From Bubalus kerabau (lineage: Eukaryota > Chordata > Mammalia > Artiodactyla > Bovidae), in assembly GCF_029407905.1 (NCBI RefSeq), contig NC_073642.1:4898001-4962000 (forward strand): a DNA stretch of 64,000 nt, read 5' to 3'. The notes below the pieces were generated by a model. That model was not told where the DNA came from and did not search any database. It was given only the letters and a program-made list of their open reading frames with translations. The translations under genes were made by a program, and so were the position numbers. Below are positions 47,973 to 61,200 of this stretch, one piece after another. Each line of letters starts with the position of its first letter. Positions within the stretch are counted from its first letter, which is position 1.

Positions 47973-50349
47973 TCAATAGATTAAAATAAGCTTTTGACAA
48001 AATTCAACACCAATTTATGATTTAGAAAAAGATTCCAGAAAACGGGCATAGAAGGAACATAATGTAGGCTATTTACAACAAACCTGCAGCAAACATTATT
48101 CTCAATGGTGAAAAACTGAAAGCATTTCCTCTAAGATCAGGAACAAGACAAGGGTGCCCACTCTCACCACTGTTATTCTACATAATTTTGGAAGTCCTAG
48201 CCATGGCAATCAGAATAAAAAGAAAGGAATCTAGATCGGAAAAGAAGTAAAACTCTCACCGTTTGCAGATAATGTGATACTATATATAGAACATCATAAA
48301 GATATTATCAGAAAATTACTAGAGGTAATCAATGAATTTAGTAAAGCCACAGGACACAAAATTAATATACAGAAATCCCCTGCATTCCTGTATACTAATA
48401 GCAAAAAATCAGAAAGAGAAATTAAGGAAACAATCTCATTCCTCATTGCAACAAGAAGAATAAATTATCTAGGAATAAACCTACCTAAGAAGACAAAAGA
48501 CTTGTATACAAAAAAAATCTATACAGCTGATCAAAGAAATTAAAGGTGACACAAACAGATGAAGAACTACATCATGTGCCTGAATTGGAAGAATCAATAT
48601 TACGAAAATGACTAAACTATCCAAAGAGATCTACAGATGCAATGCAATCCCTATCAAATTAGCAATGGTATTTTTCACACAACTAGAACAAAAATGTTCA
48701 CAATTCTGTATGAAAACACAAAAGACTCTGAGTAGGCAAAGCAATCTTGAGAAAGAAAAATGGAGCTGTAGGAATCAGCCTTCCTTACTTCACACAATAC
48801 TACAAAGCTACACTAATCAAAGCATTATGGTAACTGGCACAAAAATAGAAACCTAGATCAATGGAACAAGATAGAAAGCCCAGATATCAACCTGCACACC
48901 ATATGGTCACCTTATCTTTGACAAAGGAGGCAAGAATATACAATGGTCATAGACTCTTCAATAAGTGGTGCTGAAAATACTGGACAAATGCATGTAAGAG
49001 AATAAAATTAGAATATTTAGAATATTCTCCTTCACTCATGACACTATGCATGGAAGTAAACTAATGATGGATTAAATACCTAAATGTAAGGCCAGAAACC
49101 ATAAAACTCTTACAGGAAAACATAGGCAGCACACTCCCTGACAGAAATTGCAGCAAGACCCTCTTTGACTCCTCTCCTAGAGCAATGGAAATAAAAACAA
49201 CAATAAACAAAAGGGACCTAATTAAACTTAAAAGCTTTTGCACAGCAAAGGAAACTATAAGCAGGATGAAAAGACAACCTTCAGAATGAGAGAAATATTT
49301 GCGAACAAAGCAAGTGACAAAGGATTAATCTCCAAAATATACAAGGAGATTATGCAGCTCAATATTAAAAAAATAAAAAACCCAATCAAACAATGGCAGA
49401 AGACCTAAATATACATTTCTCCAAAGAAGACACATAAATGGCCAACATATACATGAAAAGATGCGACAACTGCTCATATTAGAGAAATGCAAATCAAAAC
49501 GCCAATGAGCGGTCACCTCATACCAGTCAGAATGGCCACCGTTAAAAAGTATACAAACATAACGTGCTGGAGAGGATGTGGAGAAAAGGGAACCCTCTTG
49601 CAATGTTGGTAGGGATGTAAGTTGATACGGCCACTATGGAGAACAGTATGGAGATTCATTAAGAAATTAGGGGTAAACCTACCATGTGACCCAGAAGTCC
49701 ACTTCTGGGCATATACCCTGATAAAGCCATAATTCAAAACAACATATGCATCCCAATATTCATTGCAGCACTATTTACAATAGCCAGGACATGGAAGCAA
49801 CCTAGATGGCCATTGACAGATGAATGGATAAAGAAGTTGTGGTATATATATACACAGTGGAATTCATTTCATAAAAAGAAATGAATGAGTCAGTTCAACT
49901 AAGGTGGATGAAACTAGAACTTGTCATGCACTCTGTCATGAGTGAAGTATGTCAGAAAGAAAATAAAAATAAATATCATATATTAATGCACATATAATGG
50001 AATCTAGAAAAATGTTACTGATGAGTCTATTTACCAGGAAAAGAGATGAAGAGAATTAACTTTTGCACACAGCAGGGGAAGGAGAGTGTGGGGTGAATTG
50101 AGAAAGTAGAATTTATATATGTGTAGTACCATGTATAAAACAGATAACTATTGAGAAGCCACTGTGTAACACAGGAGCTCAGCTGGATGCTCTGTGATGA
50201 CCTAGAGTAGTAGAACTGGAGGGTGGGAGCGAAGCTTAAGAGGGAGAGGATATATGTATACTTATAGCTGATTCATGTTGCTGTACAGCAGAAACTAGCA
50301 CAAAATTATAATTACCTCCAAGTTAAAAATTTGAATAAATTAAAAAGAA

Positions 50350-50600
50350 ATGTTAAATGCAATAATTATCAGCATTTATGGACCTCATAACAGATCATCA
50401 AAATATATGGGGAAAAAAATGATAGCATGATGGAGAGAAAGATATAGCTCTTCAATAGTAACCAGAGATTTCAGTACCTACTCAATAAGAGACAAAACAA
50501 CTAGACAAAAGATAAGTAAAGAAATAGAGGACTTAAATGACACAATATGTCAACTAGATCTAACATCAATATACTGAATACCCAACAGTGATATACAAGA
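50350..50600 (+). mobile_element. L1 endonuclease-region fragment, sense
   Basis: Resembles L1 ORF2 endonuclease sequence (CAGATCATCAAAATATATGG-like through CTCAATAAGAGACAAAAC). Short and broken. Confidence 0.55.
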
Positions 50601-51222
50601 CCATATTGTCTGTGAACAGAGATAACTTTACTTTTTCCTTTCCAATTTACTTTTTCTTTTTCTGTTTATTTTTCTTTCTTAATTTCTCTGACTATAACTC
50701 CCAGTGCTATATTGAATAGAGGTGGCACAGAGATATCTTGTTCTAAACTTAGAAAAAATGTTCTAGTCCTTTATCACTGAGTATGATATTAACTGTGAGT
50801 ATTTAATAAATGGTAATTTATTATTTTGAGATAGTTTCCTTCTATTTCTCATTTGAGTGTTTTTATCCGGAAAAGTTGTTGAATTTTTTCAAAAGCATTT
50901 TTACGTCTATTGAGATGATCAATAGGGTTCTCTGTTTTTTGTTTTATTCAATCTGGTAATTTGGTGTACTACTTTATTCGATTTTCACATATAGGGTTAG
51001 GGTGCCTTCTAGGAGCAAATCCCACATGGTTATGGGTCATTTACACATGGGTCATGTATAAACATTTTGATATGCAGCTAAATTTGGCTTGTTAGTATGT
51101 TGCTGAGGATATTTTCATGAGTCTTCATAAGGCATATTGGTCTGTAGTTTATTTTCCTTTAGAAAATTTTATCTGGCTTTGGTATAAAGATAAAGCTGAA
51201 GCTAGCCTTAAAAAAGGAGTTA

Positions 51223-51250
51223 AGTTTAAAAATAAAATAAAATTAAAAAA
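51223..51250 (+). mobile_element. Ultra-short L1-BT insertion (about 28 bp)
   Basis: The final about 22 bases of L1-BT (GTTTAAAAATAAAATAAAA type) plus a few A's, bracketed by AAAAAAGGAGTTA at 51210-51222 and again at 51251-51263. This is a minimal retrotransposition product with a perfect 13-bp target duplication. Confidence 0.85.
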
Positions 51251-51377
51251 AAAAAAGGAGTTAGGAGGTGTTTCCTCCTCTTCAGTTTTTTTGAACATTT
51301 TGAAAATGATTGCTGTTAATTTTTATTTAAGTGTATGTTAGGAATTCACCAATATAGCCATGTGATCCTGAGCTTTT

Positions 51378-51785
51378 CTATTCTTTTTTTTTCTTTTATT
51401 TATTGAGGTATAGTTGCTTTATGATGTTGTGTTAGCTTCTGCTGTACAGCAAGGTGAATCAACTATTTGTATACATAAAGCCCTCCCTCTTGGGTCTCCC
51501 TCCCATCCCCACCATCCACCCATCTAGGTTACCACAAAGCACCAAGTTTAGCTCCATGTGTTATACAGCAGGTTCCTACTAGCCATCCGTCATACCATGT
51601 TAGCGAATATATGTCAGTCCCAGTCTGCCAATCCACCCCACCCCCAGTGTGTCTACACAGCCATTCTCTGCATCTACTGCTGCCCTGCAAATAGGTTCAT
51701 CTACACCATTTCTCTAGATTCCAGATATATGAATCTATACATGATATTTGTTTTTCTCTTTCTGACTTACTTCATTCTGACAGAC
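51378..51785 (-). mobile_element. L1 3' end, antisense, nested
   Basis: A poly-T start and antisense L1 3' UTR (TTTATTGAGGTATAGTTGC, then TCTGACTTACTTCATTCTGA), inserted in the antisense ORF2, which resumes at about 51786. Confidence 0.8.
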
Positions 51786-52366
51786 TCTTGAGAAGTTTTT
51801 TATTACTGATTCAACCTCCTTGCTAGTCAAAAATCTATTCAGATTTTCTATTTCCTTATGAGTCAGTCCTGGTAGCATTTTGTTTCTAGGAATTTGTTTA
51901 TTTCATTTAAGTTATGCCAATTTGTTGACCTAAAGTAGCCTACAGTGTCCTCTTCCAATCATTTTTATTTCCAGGGAACCACTAGCAAACTCTCAATTTC
52001 ATCCCTGAGTTTAGTAATTTAAGTCTTCTCTCTCTTTTTTCTCACTACCTAAAAGTCTGTCAAATTTGATCTTTTCAAAGAACCAACTCTTGACTGTGCT
52101 GCTTCTCTCTCTTGTTTTCCTCCCCTCAATTTCATTTGTGTCTGCTCTAATCTTTATTATTTTCTTCCTCTGTTAGCTTTGTGTATAATTTGTTCTTCTT
52201 CTTAAGTTGCTTAAACTGTAAGTTAGTCTATTGATTTAAGATATTTATTGTTTTTTAAAGTAGGTATTTACAGCCGTTACTTTCCTTCTTAGCATTGCTT
52301 TCATTACATCCTATAAGTTTTAAGAATATTGTGTTTTCATTTTCATTTATTTCTAGCAATAATAAA

Positions 52367-52590
52367 TCCCCAGCATGTGCAGTGGTAAAGAACCCACTGC
52401 CAATGCAGGAGATGCAAGAGATGCAGGTTCAATCTCCTGGTCAGGAAGATCCCCTGGAGTAGGAAATGGCAACCAACTTCAGTATACTTGCCTGGAAAAT
52501 TTCATGGACTGAAGAGCCTGGCAGGTTAGTTCATAGGGTCTCAAAGAGTTGGACACAACTGTACTGCTGAGAACACGCACACACGTACAA
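52367..52590 (+). mobile_element. Bov-tA SINE
   Basis: A diverged tRNA-Glu-like head (CCCCAGCATGTGCAGTGG, GGTTCAATCTCCTGG) and a Bov-A body ending in a short CA-rich tail. Confidence 0.87.
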
Positions 52591-53815
52591 GCAAACGACA
52601 TAATATTACCGAAAGAAATTAAAGACTTAAATAAGTGGGAAAACATTCCACTTCCAGTGATTGGAATACTCAATATCTCTAGGATGTCCATTCTATCCAA
52701 AAGAATCTACAGATTTAAAGCTGTTCCTATCAAAATCTTGATGACATTTTTTTGCAGAATTAGAGAAACATTTTCTCAGTTTCAGATGAATCTCAAGGAA
52801 ATATGAATACCTTAAAAATCTTCAAAAAGAAAAACAAAGAAAAATGAAATTTGAGGACTCACACCTACTGATTTGTAAACTTATTACAAGGCTGCCATAA
52901 TCAAAATAGCAAAGTACTAGATTAAAGGCAGGGTAAAGAACCTAGAGAAAAATCCTTGCATATATGGTCACATGACTTACTAAAGGATGCCAAGACCATT
53001 CTCTGAGGTAAAGAATAGGATTTAAAAAAAAAAAAAACGGTGCTGGGAAAATTGAACATTCATATGCAAAACAATGAAGTTGAATTACAACCTAACAACA
53101 TATACAAAAATGAACTCAGTATGGGTCAAAGATGTAAACATAGAGTTAAAACTATAAAACTATCAGAAGAAAACATAAGGTAAAAGTTCATGACTTTGAA
53201 TTTGGCAATGATTACTTGAACATCAAAAGCGCAGGCAACAAAAGAAAAAAACAGGCAAACTGAACTTCATCACAATGAAAATTTTGTACATCAAAGGACA
53301 GTATCAACAGAGTAAAAAAAATTTTCAAATTATATATCTGCTAAGGGATTAATGGGAGAAGGCAATGGCACCCCACTCCAGTACTCTTGCCTGGAAAATC
53401 CCATGGATGGAGGAGTCTGGTAGGCTGCAGTCCATGAAGTCGCTAAGAGTCAGACACGACTGAGTGACTTCCCTTTCACTTTTCACTTTCATGCATTGGA
53501 GAAGGAAATGGCAACCCACTCCAGTGTTCTTGCCTGGAGAATCCCAGGGACAGAGGAGCCTCGTGGGCTGCCGTCTATGGGGTCACACAGAGTCAGACAC
53601 AACTGAAGCGACTTAGCAGCAGCAGCAGCAGCAAGGGATTAATACCAGTATATAATCCAACACCAAAAAGTCAAACAACCCATTTCAAAAAGGGACAAAG
53701 TTCTTGAGAAGACATTTGAAAGAAGATATACAAATATGCAACCAGCACATATAGATACTCAAAATTACTATTAAGGAAAGGCAAAGCAAAGCAACAATAA
53801 GGTAACACTCTGCAA
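52591..53815 (+). mobile_element. L1 LINE fragment, sense (ORF2 C-terminus)
   Basis: Diverged sense L1 ORF2 after the RT core (open piece 52549-52806 partly in the SINE), continuing past a BOV-A2 to about 53815. No 3' UTR is seen. Confidence 0.7.
53354..53632 (+). mobile_element. BOV-A2 SINE
   Basis: Two Bov-A monomers and a GCA-repeat tail. Perfect target duplication AAGGGATTAAT at 53343-53353 and 53633-53643. Confidence 0.95.
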
Positions 53816-54290
53816 GCCTAGTAGGGTGCTGTCTCTCTGTATCTCACTGTCCACACTGTTCATTGAACCCGGGGAGGCAAGGTGTGATCTACGAGGCTGA
53901 AAGAAGACTTGAGGAGCCCTAGGTACTGCAGACACGTTTATGCTCTCCTGGTTGATCCAGCAGATGCAGCAGCAGACACACTATATTCTCTCATCTCATG
54001 GCTGACACAATGGTCACAGCCTTGATACAGCAGTAATATGCCACAGCTTTCTAGGTAGAGCTCACCTGGAGGTCATGCATACAATCAGTGACCAAGCGAG
54101 TACCTTATGACGTGCATGGTCCATGCTATAAATGATCTCAGCTGTTACATAGTCAATATTTACAAAATATGGTGTGAGGGAGCCTAAACACACCATCTTA
54201 ACTAATTTGCTCTCTCCTCACAGGTGCCTATTAAATAAAAACAAAATGAAAACAGAAACAAACATTGTTGATTATTATGGGGAGACAAAA
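53816..54290. other. Unassigned block, possibly a decayed LTR
   Basis: No gene recognised. Rich in TG and CA where CpG would be expected (ACACGTTTATG, GATACAGCAG and similar), suggesting a once CpG-rich sequence that has decayed. It contains an AATAAA near its right end (54233-54238). It lies between L1 and a BovB 5' end. An old LTR is one reading. Confidence 0.35.
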
Positions 54291-55777
54291 TGTGCTCCAC
54301 TGGAGAAGGGAATGGCAAACCACTTCAGTATTCTTGACTTGAGAACCCCATGGACGGGATGAAAAGGCAAAAAGATATCACACTGAAAGATGAACTCCCC
54401 AGGTTGGTAGGTGCCCAATATGCTACTGAAGAAGACTGGAAAAATAACTCCAGAAAGAAAGAAGACATGGAGCCAAAGCAAAAGCAACACCCAGGTGGGG
54501 ATGTGATTGGTGATGGAAGTAAAGTCTGATGCTGTAAAGAGCAATATTGCATAGGAACCTGGAATGTTAGGTCCATGAATCAAGGTAAATTGGAAGTGTT
54601 CAAAAAGGAGATGGCAAGAGTGAAGATCAATATTTTAGAAATCAGCGAACTCGAATGGACTGGAATGGGTGAATTTAATTCAGATGACCACTATATCTAC
54701 TACTGTGGGCAAGAATCCCTTAGAGGAAATGGAGTAGTCATCATAGTCAACAAGAGAGTCTGAAATGCAGTACTTGGATGGAATCTCAAACATGACATAA
54801 TGATCTCTATTCATTTCCAAGGCAAACCGTTCAATATCACAGTAATCCAAGTCTATGATCCAACCATTAATGCTGAAGAAGCTGAAGTTGAATGGTTCTA
54901 TGATGACCTACAAGACCTTCTAGAACTAACATGCAAAAAAGATGCCCTATCATCATAGGGGACTGGAATGCAAAAGTAGAAGTCGAGCGATACCTGAAGT
55001 AACAGGCAAGTTTGACCTTGGAGTACAGAATGAAGCAGGGCAAAGGATTACAGAGTTTTGCCAAGAGAACACACTGGTCATAGAGCACATCCTCTTCCAA
55101 CAACACAAGAGATGACTCTACACATGGACATCACCAGATGGTCAACACTGAAATCAGACTGATTACATTCTTTTCAGCCAAAGATGGAGAAGTCAGCAAA
55201 AACAAGACTGGGAGGTGACTGTGGCTCAGATTATGAAATCCTTACTACAAAATCCAGACTTAAACTGAAGAAAGTAGGGAAAACCACTAGACCATTCAGG
55301 TATGACCTAAATCAAAATCCCTTATGATTACACAATGGAAGAGACAAACTGATTCATGGAATAGATCTGATAGAGTGCCTGGAGAATTATGGATGGAGCT
55401 TCGTGACATTGTACAGGAGGCAGGGATCAAGACCATCCCTGAGAAAAAGTAATGCAAAAAGGCAAAATGGTTGTCTGAAGAGGTCTCACAAATAGCTGAG
55501 AAAAGAAGAGAAGTGAAAGGCAAGGAGAAAAGGAAAGATATACCCATTTGAATGCAGAGTTCCAAGGAATAGCAAGGAGAGATAAGAAAACCATCCTCAG
55601 TGATCAATGCAAAGAAATAGAGGAAAACAACAGAATGGGAAAATTTAGAGATATCTTCAAGAAAATTAGAGATACCAAGGAAACATTTCATGCAGAGATG
55701 GGTAAAATAAAGGACAGAAATGATATGAACCAACAGAAGCAGAAGATACTAAGAAGGGGTGGCAAGAATACTCAGAA

Positions 55778-55867
55778 AGTGAAAGTGAAGTTGCTCAGTC
55801 GTGTCCGACTCTTTGGGACCCCATGAACTGTAGCCTACCAGGCTTCTCTGTCTATGGGATTGTCCAG
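55778..55867 (-). mobile_element. Bov-A monomer, antisense
   Basis: A single partial antisense Bov-A unit (GTGAAAGTGAAGTTGCTCAG through TCTATGGGATTGTCCAG). GCAAGAATACTCAGAA occurs at 55762-55777 and 55868-55883. This looks like a target duplication, although CAGGCAAGAATACT is also the normal sequence at that point of Bov-A, so homology may have guided the join. Confidence 0.75.
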
Positions 55868-55990
55868 GCAAGAATACTCAGAAGAACTATACAAAAAAGA
55901 TCTTAATGACCCAGATAACCATGATGGTGTGATCACTCACCTAGAGCCACACATCCTGGAGTGTGAAGTCAGGTGGGCTTTAGAAAGCAT

Positions 55991-56359
55991 ATAACCCTAT
56001 GTACGAGACAGCAAAAGAGACACTGATGTATAGAACAGTCTTATGGACTCTGTGAGAGAGGGAGAGGGTGGGAAGATTTGGGAGAATGGCATTGAAACAT
56101 GTATAATATCATGTATGAAACGAGTTGCCAGTCCAGGTTCGATGCACGATACTGGATGCTCGGGGCTGGTGCACTGGGATGACCCAGAGGGATGGAATGG
56201 GGAGGGAGGAGGGAGGGGGTTCGGGATGGGGAACACATGTATACCTGTGGTGGATTCATTTTGATATTTGGCAAAACTAATACAGTTATGTAAAGTCTAA
56301 AAATAAAATAAAATTAAAAAAAAAAAAGAAATGGTGTAGAAAAAAAAAAAAAAAAAGAA
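55991..56359 (+). mobile_element. L1-BT 3'-end insertion (about 370 bp)
   Basis: L1-BT 3' UTR from ATAACCCTATGTACGAGACA to two A-runs. The BovB word AGAAAGCAT is duplicated at 55982-55990 and 56360-56368. Host BovB coding sequence continues directly after. Confidence 0.95.
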
Positions 56360-57822
56360 AGAAAGCATCAGTACAAACAAAGCTAGTGGAGGTGATAGAA
56401 TTCCAGCTGAGCTGTTTCAAGTCCTAAAAGATGATGCTGTGAAAGTGCTGCAGTCAATATGACAGCACATTTGGAAAACTCAGAAGTGGCCACAGAACTG
56501 GAAAAGGTCAGTTTTCATTCCAATCCCAAAGAAAGGTAGTGCCAAACAATGTTCAAACTATGGCACAGTTTCACTCATCTCACACACTAGGAAGTTAATG
56601 CTCAAAATTCTCCAAATGAGCTTCAACAGTACATGAACTGAGATCTTCCAGATGTTCAAGCTGGATTTAGAAAAGGCAGAGGAGCCAGAGATCAAATGGT
56701 CAACATCTGCTGGATCATGGAAAAAGCAAGAGAGTTCCAGGAAAACATCTACTTCTGCTTTACTGACTATGCCAAAGCCTTTGACTATGTGGATCACAAC
56801 AAACTGGAAACTTCTTGAACATATGGGAAAACCAGACCACCTTACCTGCATCCTGAGAAACTTACATGCAGTTCAAGAAGAAACAGTTAGAAGCAGACAT
56901 GGAAAAATGAACTGGTTCCAAATTGGGAAAGGATTACAATCAAGGCTGTATATTTTCACCCTGCTTATTTATCTTATATGCAAAATATATCATGCAAAAT
57001 GCTGGGTTGGATGAAGCACAAGGTGGAATCAAGATTGCCATGAGAAATATCAATAACCTCAAATATGCAGATGACACCACCCTTACGGCAGAAAGCGAAG
57101 AGGAACTGCAGAGCTTCTTGATGAAAGTGAAAGAATAGAGTGAAGAAGCTGGTTTAAAGCTCAACATTCAAAAAACTAAGATCATGGCATCTGGTCCTAT
57201 CACCTCATGGCAAATAGATGAGGAAACAATGGAAACAGTGAGAGATTTTATTTTCTTGGGCTTCAAAATCACTGCAGATGGTGACTGCAGCCATGAAATT
57301 AAAAGACACTTGTTCCTTGAAAGAAAAGCTATGACAAACTTAAACTGCATATTAAAAAGCAGAGACATCACTTTGCTGACAAAGGTCTGTACAGTCAAAG
57401 CTCTGGTTTTTCCAGTAGTCATGTATGGATGTGAGAGTTGGACTATAAGGAAAGCTGAGCACCGAAGAATTGATGCTTTTGAACTGTGGTGTTGGAGAAG
57501 ACTCTTGAGAGTCCCTTGGACTGCAAGGAGATCCAACCAGTCCATCCTAAAGGAAATCAGTCCTGGGTGTTCACTGGAAGGACTGATGCTGAAGCTCCAA
57601 TACTTTGTCCACCTGATGCGAAGAACTGACTCATTGGAAAAGACCCTGATGCTGGGAAAGACTGAAGGCAGGAGAAGGGGACAAGAGGATGAGATGTTTG
57701 AATAGCATCATTGACTTGATGGCCATGAGTTTGAGCAAGCTCCGGCAGTTGGTGATGGACAGGGAGGCCTGGCGTGCTGCCATGGGGTTGCAAAGTCAGA
57801 CATGACTGAGCGACTGAACCGA

Positions 57823-58021
57823 AATGTAAATTTTATATTATGTGCATTTTATCACAATTTAAAAAGTAGGTTTCTGACTGTTAAAGTAAAAGCTGACTGA
57901 TTATGTAGAAGTAAAGTGTGACAACAACAGAAAATAGGACAACAAACAATATACAAGTATAAAGGTGTAAGATTCATATACTACACATGCAATGGCGTAC
58001 TGTCACTTACAGGTAGGTATA
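57823..58021. other. Unassigned AT-rich DNA
   Basis: About 200 bp between the BovB 3' end and a Bov-tA. No gene or clear repeat; the left part may be an L1 remnant. Confidence 0.4.
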
Positions 58022-58240
58022 GATGGTGTTAGTGGTAGAGAACGTGCCTGCCAATGCAGGAGACATAAGAGACATGGATTTGATCCGTGGATCGGGATGA
58101 TCCCCTGGAGGAGGGTATGGCAACCCACTCCAGTATTCTAGCCTGGAGAATACCATGGACAGAGGAACCTGGCAAGCTATAGTCCATAGGGTTGTAGAGC
58201 CTGACATGACTGAAGTGACTTAGCATGAATGCATATTAAT
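58022..58240 (+). mobile_element. Bov-tA SINE
   Basis: A diverged tRNA-Glu-like head (GTGGTAGAGAACGTGCCTGC, GGATTTGATCCGTGG) followed by a Bov-A body. It is the last recognisable retroelement before the single-copy flank of the CpG island. Confidence 0.85.
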
Positions 58241-61200
58241 TTAGAGCATTAATTTTCTATTTTCAACCTTAGAGAAACTAATAAAAACAAAATAAATAGA
58301 TGTAACTAACAAGCCAATAAAGAAGAGAAAATGGAATCCAAAGCAAAGACTCATGTGCTTCTATTTGCCATTTAATGTAAGTGAAGGAGCCAGCCTAGGT
58401 GTAAAAACAGAAGAGACCATGTTGCTCTGAGGATCCCGTGCCTAGTATAAGTGGGTGACAGCTGGCGCAGAAGGTGGTAATGTATGTCCACTACTGCTAA
58501 ATTTGATCTTAACTGTTTTTCTTTTAAGAAAAGCCAAAAATCTATTTATGCATTGAATAGATATAATTCATCTATTCATCTAGATGCAATTAATCTATGA
58601 ATAGAATAATTCATCTATTATTCATTGATTCATGTGAAATCTTCTGGTTTTTAAGTTGTCTTTATTTTAAAATAGCGCTGACTAATTAAATGCATCTGTA
58701 GTCTACATATAGCCTTCAGATAACTAATATGATAACTCTAATTTAAATAAAGTGAACAATAAAAGGAATCAATGATGGACTAAAAATAGAGAGTGTGATT
58801 TCTGTGAATGGAACATTTATCACTTAATGTGCCCTATACCTTCCTACTTTTGTTCCTGCTCTTGCTTTTACCTTTTTCTGATATTTTCTGTCCAATTTCT
58901 TTTTCAAAATTCAAATCAACTGCCATCTTTTCCTAGGAATTTTGTTTCTTCTTCTAGTCAGAACTGACATTTGTTTCCTTAACAATCAAGACCCTCTTGC
59001 TTGGGCAAAGCACTAATAAATCCACTTGGAGTACATGTGAATCAATGCGGTTATGATTCCATGAATGAAAAAACTCAAAACATTTATTAACTTTCCCCCC
59101 ACCATAGACTAGACCTGCAATGTTCATTCATGCTTTTAGCCTAAACTTGTCTCTTCCCAACACTTTTTCTGTATACAGCTGCTATGGGGAATCTGTTCTG
59201 GAACATATACTTCCCTGACCAAGGAAACTATTCAATGACTCCTTCCCTGCAAGAAGTTGATTCCTTGGCTCCACAGTTTTTGTCTTCCAGTGCCCGACTC
59301 ATCTCATCTCTTGCTATCTTTACCCTGCACTTGAATTTTCCTAAATACGAAATTACACACAATTCAATGAATTGACTCTCAGCTCTCAGCTTAGAAGACT
59401 CTCCATTCAACTTCTCACCAAGCTCTGCTTCCTCATGGCAATACTGTTTTTTTTGTTTGTTTAGCCATCTCTACTCCACCTACTGCCACAAACAGCCTCG
59501 CTGTGCTGCCTCTGTGCTGGGTGGGATAGAGGGTGTCCATCCATCGCCCAGCTTCCCCAGGTTCAGCTATTTTAGTCTCACTTGGAAGCTCTTACGGAGA
59601 CTGAGCCAACCCAAGGTTACGTGGAACTGTGGTGCCCTCTACTGCTTTCCAGAACCGTGACTACTTTGCTTTCTGTCATTCAACACAAGAGAAAATGCTA
59701 ATAGAACACACGGGAAATAAGTGGATAGACCATCATTTCCCAGGGCAAACACTGAATTTCATATTAAAACAAATATTATGAAATGCTAATATATATTCTT
59801 CTAACATGTGAATTTCCATAAGGTATGCCTTATTATTTTACTATCCTTTCAGGTCCAACCTAAGGCTCTTTATATGGTCATAAATATTAAGAGAAGACAC
59901 AGGGTTATCATTTCATCACATGGAGAAATTAAGTATTTAAGCCACGTAGTTAAACAAAATTTAAAGATTAGCTCTCAATAAACATAATTTCCATGTGTTC
60001 AATAATATGCATTGACTTTAGACTGATAGGGAAAACATGCAAATTTTAAAAATAATTCATGAAAAGAATATAAATTCTCTTACAGTTGATTGAATCCAGT
60101 AAAGTATTATTGTTAAAAATCAGTATCTGTAACTCTCACTAATACAAAATAATCCCTGGTTTATCTACATTTCTTTGCAAAAATTACTAAATGATTTCCT
60201 TTGGTAATCTCTAAGGCTTTAAATTCACTAGTTATTTGAACTCTTTGATTTGCCTTATGCTGTTTAATATTGGGAAAATAGTAATTATCACTGGTATCTC
60301 TAAACCTAGAATTCTAACACTTAGTAGGTTACAATTATATAGATTTTTATTGCTTTTAATTTAATGGTTTTGATTGTCAATAAGCTATATCTTAGTGATA
60401 TGATTTTTGAGTAATTAGAAAATGAAGAAATGTCTGTCTTCAATTTATTCATTTTAGAATCAGAAAAGCCTTTCAAATAAGCATTTTATCTAATTTATAT
60501 TTCATGCAGAATCACTGGAATCAGAGCTATTTAATACTATGACTAAGTGTATACTCAGAATAACTTTCTTATATTTGGAACATTTATGTATTTTTATGTC
60601 CTATTTCTGAAATATATCTAGAAGCTGCTATTTTTAGAAAATCTTAGAATTTTTGGCATGTGCAAAAGTGCCAGCAGTTAGTTTAGATTTGGACTGCGTT
60701 GTATTAAACATAACTAAGGATAGTGTGACTTCACACACTGAATGATTAAAGATCTTTTCTGGAGAGTTAGAAATTCGCCCTTCTCACAATTATTCTGTTG
60801 AGAGTGACTGTAAACAATTCAGTCAGAGTATTTTGACTCTTGACTCTCAAAGTCTTTCTTTGTCTTTTGTCAGAGTATGACAAAAGACATAGAAATGATA
60901 ATACACTGTCCATCAGGTTCTTGCTGGGTTTATTTAAACATTGAACATCTCCCCCTGGGTGTTCTCATAGCCAAGAGGCATCCGGTCCGGAGAAAATCAG
61001 ACGCTGCCATCTTAAAACCAGAACTGTGCTTGCTTTGCTTCCCTATCCTGCCCGAGCGTCATTTGTGCCAGCCAGCCTCAGCACTCAGAGTAGGCACGCT
61101 GAGGCAGAGACGAACATGACCTCAATAATGAAATTTCACGTGTTCGTGGGTGCGGGAGGTAACGCCCTACAGCAGAATTCAAGTCCGATACCCACTCACA

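Larger units (their letters stand above)
46351..50345 (+). mobile_element. L1 LINE, sense, ORF2 to 3' end
   Basis: Diverged sense ORF2 from just before RT (46430-46970), continuing after two insertions at about 47976 through RT (about 48130-48440) and the C-terminal region to a 3' UTR ending at about 50345. The FADD position reads FADN at about 48260. Interrupted by a CHR SINE (46969-47290) and an antisense BovB (47333-47972). Confidence 0.8.
50601..52366 (-). mobile_element. L1 LINE, antisense
   Basis: Antisense L1 ORF2 RT and linker region (T-rich strand with TATTGAATAGAGGTGG and TCTTTTCAAAGAACCAAC words). Interrupted by a 28-bp L1-BT insertion (51223-51250) and a 3' end of another L1 (51378-51785). 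Confidence 0.75.
54291..57822 (+). mobile_element. BovB LINE, near full-length, sense, inactive
   Basis: Starts with the BovB 5' region (CCACTGGAGAAGGGAATGGC, the segment from which Bov-A SINEs share homology) and runs through endonuclease (54575-54763, with MGEFNSDDHY), linker (55548-55826), RT (56640-57138, YADD at about 57064-57075) and C-terminal region (57184-57705) to a short 3' tail at 57822. Frameshifts and stops break it. Carries a Bov-A monomer (55778-55867) and an L1-BT 3' end (55991-56359). Confidence 0.9.

Noticed and set aside
1..58240. Possible novel gene system among the many reverse transcriptase frames
   Set aside because: Every RT frame examined fits BovB or L1 by motif order, 3' tail and neighbouring sequence. 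None is complete, and no new accessory gene is associated with them.
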